Origin: Siphonodentalium dalli
Lineage: Eukaryota; Mollusca; Scaphopoda; Gadilida; Siphonodentaliidae
Length of the DNA stretch: 64,000 bases
Assembly (NCBI GenBank): GCA_032622095.1
Contig: CP136069.1
Location: forward strand, 9,564,036-9,628,035
Reading direction: 5' to 3'
Part shown: piece by piece, positions 14,445 to 28,878 of the stretch
Layout of the letters: each line of letters starts with the position of its first letter
Position numbering within the stretch: position 1 is the stretch's first letter
Position numbers and translations under genes: made by a program
The notes under the pieces: generated by a model
What the model was told of the DNA's origin: nothing
Databases searched by the model: none
Seen by the model: only the letters and a program-made list of their open reading frames with translations

Positions 14445-16988
14445 CATTGGGAGTTATAGGTATAGAGTAGATAAATACACTGTATTACTGTCACATCATT
14501 GGGAGTTATAGGTATAGAGTAGATAAACACACTGTATTACTGTCTCATCATTAGGAGTTATAGGTATAGAGTAGATAAATACACTGTATTACTGTCTCAT
14601 CATTGGGAGTTATAGGTATAGAGTAGATAAACACACTGTATTACTGTCTCATCATTGGGAGGTATAGGTATAGAGTAGATAAACACACTGTATTACTGTC
14701 TCATCATTGGCAGGTATAGGTATAGAGTAGATAAATACACTGTATTACTGTCTCATCATTGGGAGTTATACGTATAGAGTAGATAAATACACTGTATTAC
14801 TGTCTCATCATTGGGAGTTATAGGTATAGAGTAGATAAACACACTGTATTACTGTCTCATCATTGGGAGGTATAGGTATAGAGTAGATAAACACACTGTA
14901 TTACTGTCACATCATTGGGAGGTATAGGTATAGAGTAGATAAATACACTGTATTACTGTCTCATCATTGGGAGTTATAGGTATAGAGTAGATAAATACAC
15001 TGTATTACTGTCTCATCATTGGGAGGTATAGGTATAGAGTAGATAAACACACTGTATTACTGTCACATCATTGGGAGTTATAGGTATAGAGTAGATAAAC
15101 ACACTGTATTACTGTCTCATCATTAGGAGGTATAGGTATAGAGTAGATAAACACACTGTATTACTGTCTCATCATTGGGAGGTATAGAGTAGATAAATAC
15201 ACTGTATTACTGTCACATCATTGGGAGGTATAGGTATAGAGTAGATAAACACACTGTATTACTGTCACATCATTAGGAGTTATAGGTATAGAGTAGATAA
15301 ATACACTGTATTACTGTCACATCATTGGGAGTTATAGGTATAGAGTAGATAAATACACTGTATTACTGTCACATCATTGGGAGTTATAGGTATAGAGTAG
15401 ATAAACACACTGTATTACTGTCTCATCATTGGGAGGTATAGGTATAGAGTAGATAAATACACTGTATTACTGTCACATCATTGGGAGTTATAGGTATAGA
15501 GTAGATAAATACACTGTATTACTGTCTCATCATTGGGAGTTATAGGTATAGAGTAGATAAACACACTGTATTACTGTCTCATCATTGGGAGTTATAGGTA
15601 TAGAGTAGATAAACACACTGTATTACTGTCACATCATTGGGAGTTATAGGTATAGAGTAGATAAATACACTGTATTACTGTCACATCATTGGGAGTTATA
15701 GGTATAGAGTAGATAAACACACTGTATTACTGTCTCATCATTGGGAGGTATAGGTATAGAGTAGATAAATACACTGTATTACTGTCTCATCATTGGGAGG
15801 TATAGCATAGATAAATACACTGTATTACTGTCACATCATTGGGAGTTATACGTATAGAGTAGATAAATACACTGTATTACTGTCACATCATTGGGAGTTA
15901 TAGGTATAGAGTAGATAAACACACTGTATTACTGTCTCATCATTGGGAGTTATAGGTATAGAGTAGATAAATACACTGTATTACTGTCTCATCATTGGGA
16001 GGTATAGGTATAGAGTAGATAAACACACTGTATTACTGTCACATCATTGGGAGTTATAGGTATAGAGTAGATAAACACACTGTATTACTGTCACATCATT
16101 GGGAGGTATAGGTATAGAGTAGATAAACACACTGTATTACTGTCACATCATTGGGAGGTATAGGTATAGAGTAGATAAACACACTGTATTACTGTCACAT
16201 CATTGGGAGTTATAGGTATAGAGTAGATAAACACACTGTATTACTGTCACATCATTGGGAGGTATAGGTATAGAGTAGATAAACACACTGTATTACTGTC
16301 TCATCATTGGGAGGTATAGGTATAGAGTAGATAAATACACTGTATTACTGTCACATCATTGGGAGTTATAGGTATAGAGTAGATAAATACACTGTATTAC
16401 TGTCTCATCATTGGGAGTTATAGGTATAGAGTAGATAAACACACTGTATTACTGTCTCATCATTGGGAGGTATAGGTATAGAGTAGATAAATACACTGTA
16501 TTACTGTCTCATCATTGGGAGTTATAGGTATAGAGTAGATAAATACACTGTATTACTGTCTCATCATTGGGAGGTATAGGTATAGAGTAGATAAACACAC
16601 TGTATTACTGTCTCATCATTGGGAGTTATAGGTATAGAGTAGATAAATACACTGTATTACTGTCTCATCATTGGGAGGTATAGGTATAGAGTAGATAAAC
16701 ACACTGTATTACTGTCTCATCATTGGGAGGTATAGGTATAGAGTAGATAAATACACTGTATTACTGTCACATCATTGGGAGGTATAGGTATAGAGTAGAT
16801 AAACACACTGTATTACTGTCTCATCATTGGGAGGTATAGGTATAGAGTAGATAAATACACTGTATTACTGTCTCATCATTGGGAGTTATAGGTATAGAGT
16901 AGATAAACACACTGTATTACTGTCTCATCATTGGGAGTTATAGGTATAGAGTAGATAAATACACTGTATTACTGTCACATCATTGGGA

Positions 16989-17196
16989 GGTATAGGTATA
17001 GAGTAGATACATACACTGTATTACTGTCTCATCATTGGGAGGTATAGGTATAGAGTAGATAAATACACTGTATTACTGTCACATCATTGGGAGGTATAGG
17101 TATAGAGTAGATACATACACTGTATTACTGTCTCATCATTGGGAGGTATAGGTATAGAGTAGATAAATACACTGTATTACTGTCACATCATTGGGA
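16989..17196 (+). repeat. 104-bp dimer repeated twice
   Basis: The unit pair at 16989 (AGATACATAC, TCTCAT) and 17041 (AGATAAATAC, TCACAT) is repeated at 17093 and 17145. The C at position 22 with T at 24 is rare in the window (another is near 845), so this is a clean local two-unit duplication. Confidence 0.9.
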
Positions 17197-17300
17197 GTTA
17201 TAGGTATAGAGTAGATAAACACACTGTATTACTGTCACATCATTGGGAGTTATAGGTATAGAGTAGATAAATACACTGTATTACTGTCACATCATTGGGA

Positions 17301-17352
17301 GTTATACGTATAGCGTAGATAAACACACTGTATTACTGTCACATCATTGGGA
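17301..17352 (+). repeat. Double-variant unit (TACG plus GCG)
   Basis: This is the third copy of the 52-bp unit that begins GTTATACGTATAGCGTAG, as at 14193 and 24413. The preceding unit and the C24/A41 state match the other two, but the following units diverge, so the shared block is shorter here. Confidence 0.9.
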
Positions 17353-19270
17353 GTTATAGGTATAGAGTAGATAAACACACTGTATTACTGTCTCATCATT
17401 GGCAGGTATAGGTATAGAGTAGATAAACACACTGTATTACTGTCTCATCATTGGGAGTTATACGTATAGAGTAGATAAATACACTGTATTACTGTCTCAT
17501 CATTGGGAGTTATAGGTATAGAGTAGATAAATACACTGTATTACTGTCTCATCATTGGGAGTTATAGGTATAGAGTAGATAAACACACTGTATTACTGTC
17601 ACATCATTGGGAGGTATAGGTATAGAGTAGATAAATACACTGTATTACTGTCACATCATTGGGAGTTATAGGTATAGAGTAGATAAATACACTGTATTAC
17701 TGTCACATCATTGGGAGTTATAGGTATAGAGTAGATAAACACACTGTATTACTGTCACATCATTGGGAGTTATAGGTATAGAGTAGATAAACACACTGTA
17801 TTACTGTCACATCATTGGGAGTTATAGGTATAGAGTAGATAAACACACTGTATTACTGTCACATCATTGGGAGGTATAGGTATAGAGTAGATAAATACAC
17901 TGTATTACTGTCTCATCATTGGGAGGTATAGGTATAGAGTAGATAAACACACTGTATTACTGTCACATCATTGGGAGGTATAGGTATAGAGTAGATAAAC
18001 ACACTGTATTACTGTCTCATCATTGGGAGTTATAGGTATAGAGTAGATAAACACACTGTATTACTGTCACATCATTGGGAGTTATAGGTATAGAGTAGAT
18101 AAATACACTGTATTACTGTCTCATCATTGGGAGTTATAGGTATAGAGTAGATAAACACACTGTATTACTGTCTCATCATTGGGAGTTATAGGTATAGAGT
18201 AGATAAATACACTGTATTACTGTCTCATCATTGGGAGTTATAGGTATAGAGTAGATAAACACACTGTATTACTGTCACATCATTGGGAGTTATAGGTATA
18301 GAGTAGATAAACACACTGTATTACTGTCTCATCATTGGGAGGTATAGGTATAGAGTAGATAAACACACTGTATTACTGTCTCATCATTGGGAGGTATAGG
18401 TATAGAGTAGATAAACACACTGTATTACTGTCACATCATTGGGAGGTATAGAGTAGATAAATACACTGTATTACTGTCTCATCATTGGGAGTTATAGGTA
18501 TAGAGTAGATAAACACACTGTATTACTGTCACATCATTGGGAGTTATAGGTATAGAGTAGATAAATACACTGTATTACTGTCACATCATTGGGAGTTATA
18601 GGTATAGAGTAGATAAACACACTGTATTACTGTCACATCATTGGGAGTTATAGGTATAGAGTAGATAAATACACTGTATTACTGTCTCATCATTGGGAGG
18701 TATACGTATAGAGTAGATAAACACACTGTATTACTGTCTCATCATTGGGAGGTATAGGTATAGAGTAGATAAACACACTGTATTACTGTCTCATCATTAG
18801 GAGGTATAGGTATAGAGTAGATAAACACACTGTATTACTGTCACATCATTGGGAGGTATAGGTATAGAGTAGATAAATACACTGTATTACTGTCTCATCA
18901 TTGGGAGTTATAGGTATAGAGTAGATAAACACACTGTATTACTGTCACATCATTGGGAGGTATACGTATAGAGTAGATAAATACACTGTATTACTGTCTC
19001 ATCATTGGGAGTTATAGGTATAGAGTAGATAAATACACTGTATTACTGTCTCATCATTAGGAGGTATAGGTATAGAGTAGATAAACACACTGTATTACTG
19101 TCACATCATTGGGAGGTATAGGTATAGAGTAGATAAACACACTGTATTACTGTCTCATCATTAGGAGGTATAGGTATAGAGTAGATAAACACACTGTATT
19201 ACTGTCACATCATTGGGAGTTATAGGTATAGAGTAGATAAACACACTGTATTACTGTCACATCATTGGGA

Positions 19271-20512
19271 GGTATAGGTATAGAGTAGATACACACACTG
19301 TATTACTGTCTCATCATTGGGAGGTATAGGTATAGAGTAGATAAACACACTGTATTACTGTCTCATCATTGGGAGGTATAGGTATAGAGTAGATACACAC
19401 ACTGTATTACTGTCTCATCATTGGGAGGTATAGGTATAGAGTAGATACACACACTGTATTACTGTCTCATCATTGGGAGTTATAGGTATAGAGTAGATAA
19501 ATACACTGTATTACTGTCTCATCATTGGGAGTTATAGGTATAGAGTAGATAAACACACTGTATTACTGTCTCATCATTGGGAGTTATAGGTATAGAGTAG
19601 ATAAACACACTGTATTACTGTCTCATCATTGGGAGTTATAGGTATAGAGTAGATAAACACACTGTATTACTGTCTCATCATTGGGAGGTATAGGTATAGA
19701 GTAGATACACACACTGTATTACTGTCTCATCATTGGGAGGTATAGGTATAGAGTAGATAAACACACTGTATTACTGTCTCATCATTGGGAGTTATAGGTA
19801 TAGAGTAGATAAACACACTGTATTACTGTCTCATCATTGGGAGTTATAGGTATAGAGTAGATAAACACACTGTATTACTGTCTCATCATTGGGAGTTATA
19901 GGTATAGAGTAGATAAATACACTGTATTACTGTCTCATCATTGGGAGGTATAGGTATAGAGTAGATAAACACACTGTATTACTGTCTCATCATTGGGAGT
20001 TATAGCATAGATAAACACACTGTATTACTGTCTCATCATTGGGAGTTATAGGTATAGAGTAGATAAACACACTGTATTACTGTCTCATCATTGGGAGGTA
20101 TAGGTATAGAGTAGATAAACACACTGTATTACTGTCTCATCATTGGGAGTTATAGGTATAGAGTAGATACACACACTGTATTACTGTCTCATCATTGGGA
20201 GGTATAGGTATAGAGTAGATAAATACACTGTATTACTGTCTCATCATTGGGAGTTATACGTATAGAGTAGATAAACACACTGTATTACTGTCTCATCATT
20301 GGGAGTTATAGGTATAGAGTAGATAAATACACTGTATTACTGTCTCATCATTGGGAGTTATAGGTATAGAGTAGATAAACACACTGTATTACTGTCTCAT
20401 CATTGGGAGTTATAGGTATAGAGTAGATAAACACACTGTATTACTGTCTCATCATTGGGAGGTATAGGTATAGAGTAGATACACACACTGTATTACTGTC
20501 TCATCATTGGGA
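19271..20512 (+). repeat. Local subfamily with C at position 22 (AGATACACAC)
   Basis: Six of the 24 units here (19271, 19375, 19427, 19687, 20149, 20461) read AGATACACAC instead of AGATAAACAC. I noticed this exact state only twice elsewhere, near 13.9 kb and 45.3 kb. The change removes the AGATAA motif. A 46-bp GCATAG unit that begins GTTATAG lies inside at 19999. The spread over about 1.2 kb marks local amplification. Confidence 0.85.
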
Positions 20513-23500
20513 GGTATAGGTATAGAGTAGATAAACACACTGTATTACTGTCTCATCATTGGGAGTTATAGGTATAGAGTAGATAAATACACTGTATTAC
20601 TGTCACATCATTGGGAGTTATAGGTATAGAGTAGATAAACACACTGTATTACTGTCTCATCATTGGGAGGTATAGGTATAGAGTAGATAAATACACTGTA
20701 TTACTGTCTCATCATTGGGAGTTATAGGTATAGAGTAGATAAATACACTGTATTACTGTCACATCATTGGGAGTTATAGGTATAGAGTAGATAAATACAC
20801 TGTATTACTGTCTCATCATTGGGAGTTATAGGTATAGAGTAGATAAATACACTGTATTACTGTCTCATCATTGGGAGTTATAGGTATAGAGTAGATAAAT
20901 ACACTGTATTACTGTCTCATCATTGGGAGTTATAGGTATAGAGTAGATAAATACACTGTATTACTGTCACATCATTGGGAGTTATAGGTATAGAGTAGAT
21001 AAATACACTGTATTACTGTCTCATCATTGGGAGTTATAGGTATAGAGTAGATAAACACACTGTATTACTGTCTCATCATTGGGAGGTATAGGTATAGAGT
21101 AGATAAACACACTGTATTACTGTCTCATCATTGGGAGTTATAGGTATAGAGTAGATAAATACACTGTATTACTGTCTCATCATTGGGAGTTATAGGTATA
21201 GAGTAGATAAATACACTGTATTACTGTCACATCATTGGGAGTTATAGGTATAGAGTAGATAAATACACTGTATTACTGTCTCATCATTGGGAGTTATAGG
21301 TATAGAGTAGATAAATACACTGTATTACTGTCTCATCATTGGGAGTTATAGGTATAGAGTAGATAAATACACTGTATTACTGTCACATCATTGGGAGTTA
21401 TAGGTATAGAGTAGATAAACACACTGTATTACTGTCTCATCATTGGGAGGTATAGGTATAGAGTAGATAAACACACTGTATTACTGTCTCATCATTGGGA
21501 GGTATAGGTATAGAGTAGATAAACACACTGTATTACTGTCACATCATTGGGAGGTATAGGTATAGAGTAGATAAATACACTGTATTACTGTCACATCATT
21601 GGGAGTTATAGGTATAGAGTAGATAAACACACTGTATTACTGTCTCATCATTGGGAGTTATAGGTATAGAGTAGATAAATACACTGTATTACTGTCTCAT
21701 CATTGGGAGTTATAGGTATAGAGTAGATAAACACACTGTATTACTGTCTCATCATTGGGAGTTATAGGTATAGAGTAGATAAATACACTGTATTACTGTC
21801 TCATCATTGGGAGGTATAGGTATAGAGTAGATAAATACACTGTATTACTGTCACATCATTGGGAGTTATAGGTATAGAGTAGATAAATACACTGTATTAC
21901 TGTCACATCATTGGGAGTTATAGGTATAGAGTAGATAAACACACTGTATTACTGTCACATCATTGGGAGTTATAGGTATAGAGTAGATAAACACACTGTA
22001 TTACTGTCACATCATTGGGAGTTATAGGTATAGAGTAGATAAACACACTGTATTACTGTCTCATCATTGGGAGTTATAGGTATAGAGTAGATAAATACAC
22101 TGTATTACTGTCACATCATTGGGAGTTATAGGTATAGAGTAGATAAATACACTGTATTACTGTCTCATCATTGGGAGGTATAGGTATAGAGTAGATAAAT
22201 ACACTGTATTACTGTCACATCATTGGGAGTTATAGGTATAGAGTAGATAAACACACTGTATTACTGTCACATCATTGGGAGTTATAGGTATAGAGTAGAT
22301 AAACACACTGTATTACTGTCTCATCATTGGGAGTTATAGGTATAGAGTAGATAAACACACTGTATTACTGTCACATCATTGGGAGTTATAGGTATAGAGT
22401 AGATAAATACACTGTATTACTGTCACATCATTGGGAGGTATAGGTATAGAGTAGATAAACACACTGTATTACTGTCTCATCATTGGGAGGTATAGGTATA
22501 GAGTAGATAAATACACTGTATTACTGTCTCATCATTGGGAGTTATAGGTATAGAGTAGATAAACACACTGTATTACTGTCTCATCATTGGGAGTTATAGG
22601 TATAGCGTAGATAAATACACTGTATTACTGTCTCATCATTGGGAGTTATAGGTATAGAGTAGATAAACACACTGTATTACTGTCTCATCATTGGGAGGTA
22701 TAGGTATAGAGTAGATAAACACACTGTATTACTGTCACATCATTGGGAGGTATAGGTATAGAGTAGATAAACACACTGTATTACTGTCTCATCATTGGGA
22801 GTTATAGGTATAGAGTAGATAAATACACTGTATTACTGTCACATCATTGGGAGTTATAGGTATAGAGTAGATAAACACACTGTATTACTGTCTCATCATT
22901 GGGAGGTATAGGTATAGAGTAGATAAACACACTGTATTACTGTCTCATCATTGGGAGGTATAGGTATAGAGTAGATAAATACACTGTATTACTGTCTCAT
23001 CATTGGGAGGTATAGGTATAGAGTAGATAAATACACTGTATTACTGTCTCATCATTGGGAGGTATAGGTATAGAGTAGATAAACACACTGTATTACTGTT
23101 ACATCATTGGGAGGTATAGGTATAGAGTAGATAAACACACTGTATTACTGTCACATCATTGGGAGTTATAGGTATAGAGTAGATAAACACACTGTATTAC
23201 TGTCTCATCATTGGGAGGTATAGGTATAGAGTAGATAAACACACTGTATTACTGTCTCATCATTGGGAGGTATAGGTATAGAGTAGATAAACACACTGTA
23301 TTACTGTCTCATCATTGGGAGTTATAGGTATAGAGTAGATAAATACACTGTATTACTGTCTCATCATTGGGAGTTATAGGTATAGAGTAGATAAATACAC
23401 TGTATTACTGTCTCATCATTGGGAGTTATAGGTATAGAGTAGATAAACACACTGTATTACTGTCACATCATTAGGAGGTATAGGTATAGAGTAGATAAAC

Positions 23501-24308
23501 ACACTGTATTACTGTCTCATCATTGGGAGTTATAGGTATAGAGTAGATAAATACACTGTATTACTGTCACATCATTGGGAGTTATAGGTATAGAGTAGAT
23601 AAATACACTGTATTACTGTCACATCATTGGGAGTTATAGGTATAGAGTAGATAAATACACTGTATTACTGTCACATCATTGGGAGTTATAGGTATAGAGT
23701 AGATAAATACACTGTATTACTGTCACATCATTGGGAGGTATAGGTATAGAGTAGATAAACACACTGTATTACTGTCACATCATTGGGAGTTATAGGTATA
23801 GAGTAGATAAATACACTGTATTACTGTCACATCATTGGGAGGTATAGGTATAGAGTAGATAAACACACTGTATTACTGTCACATCATTGGGAGTTATAGG
23901 TATAGAGTAGATAAATACACTGTATTACTGTCACATCATTGGGAGTTATAGGTATAGAGTAGATAAATACACTGTATTACTGTCTCATCATTGGGAGGTA
24001 TAGGTATAGAGTAGATAAATACACTGTATTACTGTCTCATCATTGGGAGGTATAGGTATAGAGTAGATAAACACACTGTATTACTGTCACATCATTGGGA
24101 GTTATAGGTATAGAGTAGATAAATACACTGTATTACTGTCACATCATTGGGAGGTATAGGTATAGAGTAGATAAACACACTGTATTACTGTCACATCATT
24201 GGGAGTTATAGGTATAGAGTAGATAAATACACTGTATTACTGTCACATCATTGGGAGTTATAGGTATAGAGTAGATAAATACACTGTATTACTGTCTCAT
24301 CATTGGGA

Positions 24309-24664
24309 GGTATAGGTATAGAGTAGATAAATACACTGTATTACTGTCTCATCATTGGGAGTTATAGGTATAGAGTAGATAAATACACTGTATTACTGTC
24401 ACATCATTGGGAGTTATACGTATAGCGTAGATAAACACACTGTATTACTGTCACATCATTGGGAGTTATAGGTATAGAGTAGATAAACACACTGTATTAC
24501 TGTCTCATCATTGGGAGTTATAGGTATAGAGTAGATAAACACACTGTATTACTGTCTCATCATTGGGAGGTATAGGTATAGAGTAGATAAATACACTGTA
24601 TTACTGTCACATCATTGGGAGTTATAGGTATAGAGTAGATAAACACACTGTATTACTGTCTCAT
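24309..24664 (+). repeat. Long-distance duplicate block, copy 2
   Basis: This is the partner of 14089-14444 at an exact offset of 10,220 bp. It contains the double-variant unit at 24413 and repeats the allele states of the flanking units with one difference. The identity breaks one unit to the left (24257 versus 14037 differ at position 2) and at site 41 of the unit at 24621. Confidence 0.85.
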
Positions 24665-25972
24665 CATTGGGAGTTATAGGTATAGAGTAGATAAACACAC
24701 TGTATTACTGTCTCATCATTGGGAGGTATAGGTATAGAGTAGATAAACACACTGTATTACTGTCACATCATTGGGAGTTATAGGTATAGAGTAGATAAAC
24801 ACACTGTATTACTGTCACATCATTGGGAGTTATAGGTATAGAGTAGATAAACACACTGTATTACTGTCACATCATTGGGAGTTATAGGTATAGAGTAGAT
24901 AAACACACTGTATTACTGTCACATCATTGGGAGTTATAGGTATAGAGTAGATAAACACACTGTATTACTGTCACATCATTGGGAGGTATAGGTATAGAGT
25001 AGATAAACACACTGTATTACTGTCACATCATTGGGAGTTATAGGTATAGAGTAGATAAACACACTGTATTACTGTCTCATCATTGGGAGTTATAGGTATA
25101 GAGTAGATAAACACACTGTATTACTGTCTCATCATTGGGAGTTATAGGTATAGAGTAGATAAATACACTGTATTACTGTCACATCATTGGGAGTTATAGG
25201 TATAGAGTAGATAAATACACTGTATTACTGTCTCATCATTGGGAGTTATAGGTATAGAGTAGATAAACACACTGTATTACTGTCACATCATTGGGAGGTA
25301 TAGGTATAGAGTAGATAAATACACTGTATTACTGTCTCATCATTGGGAGGTATACGTATAGAGTAGATAAACACACTGTATTACTGTCACATCATTGGGA
25401 GGTATAGGTATAGAGTAGATAAACACACTGTATTACTGTCTCATCATTGGGAGGTATAGGTATAGAGTAGATAAACACACTGTATTACTGTCTCATCATT
25501 GGGAGTTATAGGTATAGAGTAGATAAATACACTGTATTACTGTCTCATCATTGGGAGGTATATGTATAGAGTAGATAAACACACTGTATTACTGTCTCAT
25601 CATTGGGAGGTATAGGTATAGAGTAGATAAATACACTGTATTACTGTCTCATCATTGGGAGGTATAGGTATAGAGTAGATAAACACACTGTATTACTGTC
25701 TCATCATTAGGAGTTATAGGTATAGAGTAGATAAACACACTGTATTACTGTCACATCATTGGGAGGTATAGGTATAGAGTAGATAAACACACTGTATTAC
25801 TGTCTCATCATTGGGAGGTATACGTATAGAGTAGATAAATACACTGTATTACTGTCTCATCATTGGGAGTTATAGGTATAGAGTAGATAAATACACTGTA
25901 TTACTGTCACATCATTGGGAGGTATCGGTATAGAGTAGATAAACACACTGTATTACTGTCTCATCATTGGGA

Positions 25973-26284
25973 GGTATATGTATAGAGTAGATAAACACAC
26001 TGTATTACTGTCTCATCATTGGGAGGTATATGTATAGAGTAGATAAATACACTGTATTACTGTCTCATCATTGGGAGGTATACGTATAGAGTAGATAAAT
26101 ACACTGTATTACTGTCTCATCATTGGGAGGTATATGTATAGAGTAGATAAACACACTGTATTACTGTCTCATCATTGGGAGGTATATGTATAGAGTAGAT
26201 AAACACACTGTATTACTGTCTCATCATTGGGAGGTATACGTATAGAGTAGATAAATACACTGTATTACTGTCTCATCATTGGGA
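25973..26284 (+). repeat. 156-bp trimer of TATG-TATG-TACG units, two copies
   Basis: Units at 25973, 26025 and 26077 read TATG, TATG, TACG at positions 5-8, and units at 26129, 26181 and 26233 repeat that order. The middle units differ at site 24 (T at 26025, C at 26181). The trimer lies between the first two copies of the TATCGG cassette. Confidence 0.88.
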
Positions 26285-26596
26285 GTTATAGGTATAGAGT
26301 AGATAAATACACTGTATTACTGTCACATCATTGGGAGGTATCGGTATAGAGTAGATAAACACACTGTATTACTGTCTCATCATTGGGAGTTATAGGTATA
26401 GAGTAGATAAACACACTGTATTACTGTCACATCATTGGGAGTTATAGGTATAGAGTAGATAAACACACTGTATTACTGTCTCATCATTGGGAGGTATAGG
26501 TATAGAGTAGATAAATACACTGTATTGCTGTCTCATCATTGGGAGTTATAGGTATAGAGTAGATAAACACACTGTATTACTGTCTCATCATTGGGA

Positions 26597-26856
26597 GGTA
26601 TATGTATAGAGTAGATAAACACACTGTATTACTGTCTCATCATTGGGAGGTATATGTATAGAGTAGATAAACACACTGTATTACTGTCTCATCATTGGGA
26701 GGTATATGTATAGAGTAGATAAACACACTGTATTACTGTCTCATCATTGGGAGGTATATGTATAGAGTAGATAAACACACTGTATTACTGTCTCATCATT
26801 GGGAGGTATATGTATAGAGTAGATAAACACACTGTATTACTGTCTCATCATTGGGA
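26597..26856 (+). repeat. Run of five identical TATG units
   Basis: Units at 26597, 26649, 26701, 26753 and 26805 all begin GGTATATGTATAGAG and have C24 and T41. TATG units are otherwise isolated in most of the array, so this run is a very recent single-unit amplification. T at position 7 creates the only plus-strand ATG in the unit, but a stop follows after 17 codons when the next unit is normal. Confidence 0.9.
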
Positions 26857-27012
26857 GGTATACGTATAGAGTAGATAAATACACTGTATTACTGTCTCAT
26901 CATTGGGAGTTATAGGTATAGAGTAGATAAATACACTGTATTACTGTCACATCATTGGGAGGTATCGGTATAGAGTAGATAAACACACTGTATTACTGTC
27001 TCATCATTGGGA

Positions 27013-27116
27013 GGTATATGTATAGAGTAGATAAACACACTGTATTACTGTCATATCATTGGGAGGTATATGTATAGAGTAGATAAACACACTGTATTAC
27101 TGTCATATCATTGGGA
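27013..27116 (+). repeat. Two adjacent units with TCATAT
   Basis: Both units, at 27013 and 27065, carry TATG at positions 5-8 and TCATATCAT where others read TCACATCAT or TCTCATCAT. I found TCATAT nowhere else. It is a private variant duplicated once. Confidence 0.9.
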
Positions 27117-28104
27117 GTTATAGGTATAGAGTAGATAAATACACTGTATTACTGTCACATCATTGGGAGGTATAGGTATAGAGTAGATAAACACACTGTA
27201 TTACTGTCACATCATTGGGAGTTATAGGTATAGAGTAGATAAATACACTGTATTACTGTCTCATCATTGGGAGGTATACGTATAGAGTAGATAAATACAC
27301 TGTATTACTGTCTCATCATTGGGAGTTATAGGTATAGAGTAGATAAATACACTGTATTACTGTCACATCATTGGGAGGTATCGGTATAGAGTAGATAAAC
27401 ACACTGTATTACTGTCTCATCATTGGGAGTTATAGGTATAGAGTAGATAAACACACTGTATTACTGTCACATCATTGGGAGTTATAGGTATAGAGTAGAT
27501 AAACACACTGTATTACTGTCTCATCATTGGGAGGTATAGGTATAGAGTAGATAAATACACTGTATTACTGTCACATCATTGGGAGGTATAGGTATAGAGT
27601 AGATAAACACACTGTATTACTGTCTCATCATTGGGAGTTATAGGTATAGAGTAGATAAACACACTGTATTACTGTCACATCATTGGGAGTTATAGGTATA
27701 GAGTAGATAAATACACTGTATTACTGTCACATCATTGGGAGGTATAGGTATAGAGTAGATAAATACACTGTATTACTGTCTCATCATTGGGAGTTATACG
27801 TATAGAGTAGATAAACACACTGTATTACTGTCTCATCATTGGGAGGTATACGTATAGAGTAGATAAATACACTGTATTACTGTCTCATCATTGGGAGTTA
27901 TAGGTATAGAGTAGATAAACACACTGTATTACTGTCTCATCATTGGGAGGTATAGGTATAGAGTAGATAAACACACTGTATTACTGTCTCATCATTGGGA
28001 GGTATAGGTATAGAGTAGATAAATACACTGTATTACTGTCTCATCATTGGGAGTTATAGGTATAGAGTAGATAAATACACTGTATTACTGTCTCATCATT
28101 GGGA

Positions 28105-28468
28105 GTTATAGGTATAGAGTAGATAAATACACTGTATTACTGTCACATCATTGGGAGTTATAGGTATAGAGTAGATAAACACACTGTATTACTGTCTCAT
28201 CATTGGGAGGTATACGTATAGAGTAGATAAATACACTGTATTACTGTCTCATCATTGGGAGGTATAGGTATAGAGTAGATAAACACACTGTATTACTGTC
28301 ACATCATTGGGAGTTATAGGTATAGAGTAGATAAATACACTGTATTACTGTCTCATCATTGGGAGTTATAGGTATAGAGTAGATAAACACACTGTATTAC
28401 TGTCACATCATTGGGAGTTATAGGTATAGAGTAGATAAATACACTGTATTACTGTCTCATCATTGGGA
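28105..28468 (+). repeat. Seven-unit block, copy 1 of a 410-bp period
   Basis: Seven 52-bp units, including a TACG unit at 28209, are repeated at 28515-28878 with one difference seen (position 2 of 28417 versus 28827). A 46-bp GCATAG unit at 28469-28514 separates the copies, so the period is 7 x 52 + 46 = 410 bp. Confidence 0.9.
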
Positions 28469-28514
28469 GGTATAGCATAGATAAACACACTGTATTACTG
28501 TCTCATCATTGGGA
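28469..28514 (+). repeat. 46-bp GCATAG unit between duplicated blocks
   Basis: The unit begins GGTATAGCATAG and lacks one GGTATA. It is the junction unit of the 410-bp duplication, and no matching short unit follows copy 2. Confidence 0.95.
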
Positions 28515-28878
28515 GTTATAGGTATAGAGTAGATAAATACACTGTATTACTGTCACATCATTGGGAGTTATAGGTATAGAGTAGATAAACACACTGTATT
28601 ACTGTCTCATCATTGGGAGGTATACGTATAGAGTAGATAAATACACTGTATTACTGTCTCATCATTGGGAGGTATAGGTATAGAGTAGATAAACACACTG
28701 TATTACTGTCACATCATTGGGAGTTATAGGTATAGAGTAGATAAATACACTGTATTACTGTCTCATCATTGGGAGTTATAGGTATAGAGTAGATAAACAC
28801 ACTGTATTACTGTCACATCATTGGGAGGTATAGGTATAGAGTAGATAAATACACTGTATTACTGTCTCATCATTGGGA
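28515..28878 (+). repeat. Seven-unit block, copy 2 of a 410-bp period
   Basis: This is the second copy of 28105-28468, with its TACG unit at 28619. The allele states at sites 2, 24 and 41 agree except for G at position 2 of the unit at 28827. Confidence 0.9.

Larger units (their letters stand above)
25817..27428 (+). repeat. Patch with a 156-bp three-unit cassette in four copies
   Basis: The cassette is a TACG unit (T24, T41), then a normal T2 unit (T24, A41), then a unit with TATCGG (C at position 6; C24, T41). Copies lie at 25817-25972, 26233-26388, 26857-27012 and 27273-27428, spaced 416, 624 and 416 bp (8, 12 and 8 units). Between them lie units with TATATG (T at position 7). The TATCGG state is otherwise seen only once, at 32819. 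Copies two and four share further units to the right: 26233-26548 and 27273-27588 match at an offset of 1040 bp. Confidence 0.92.
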
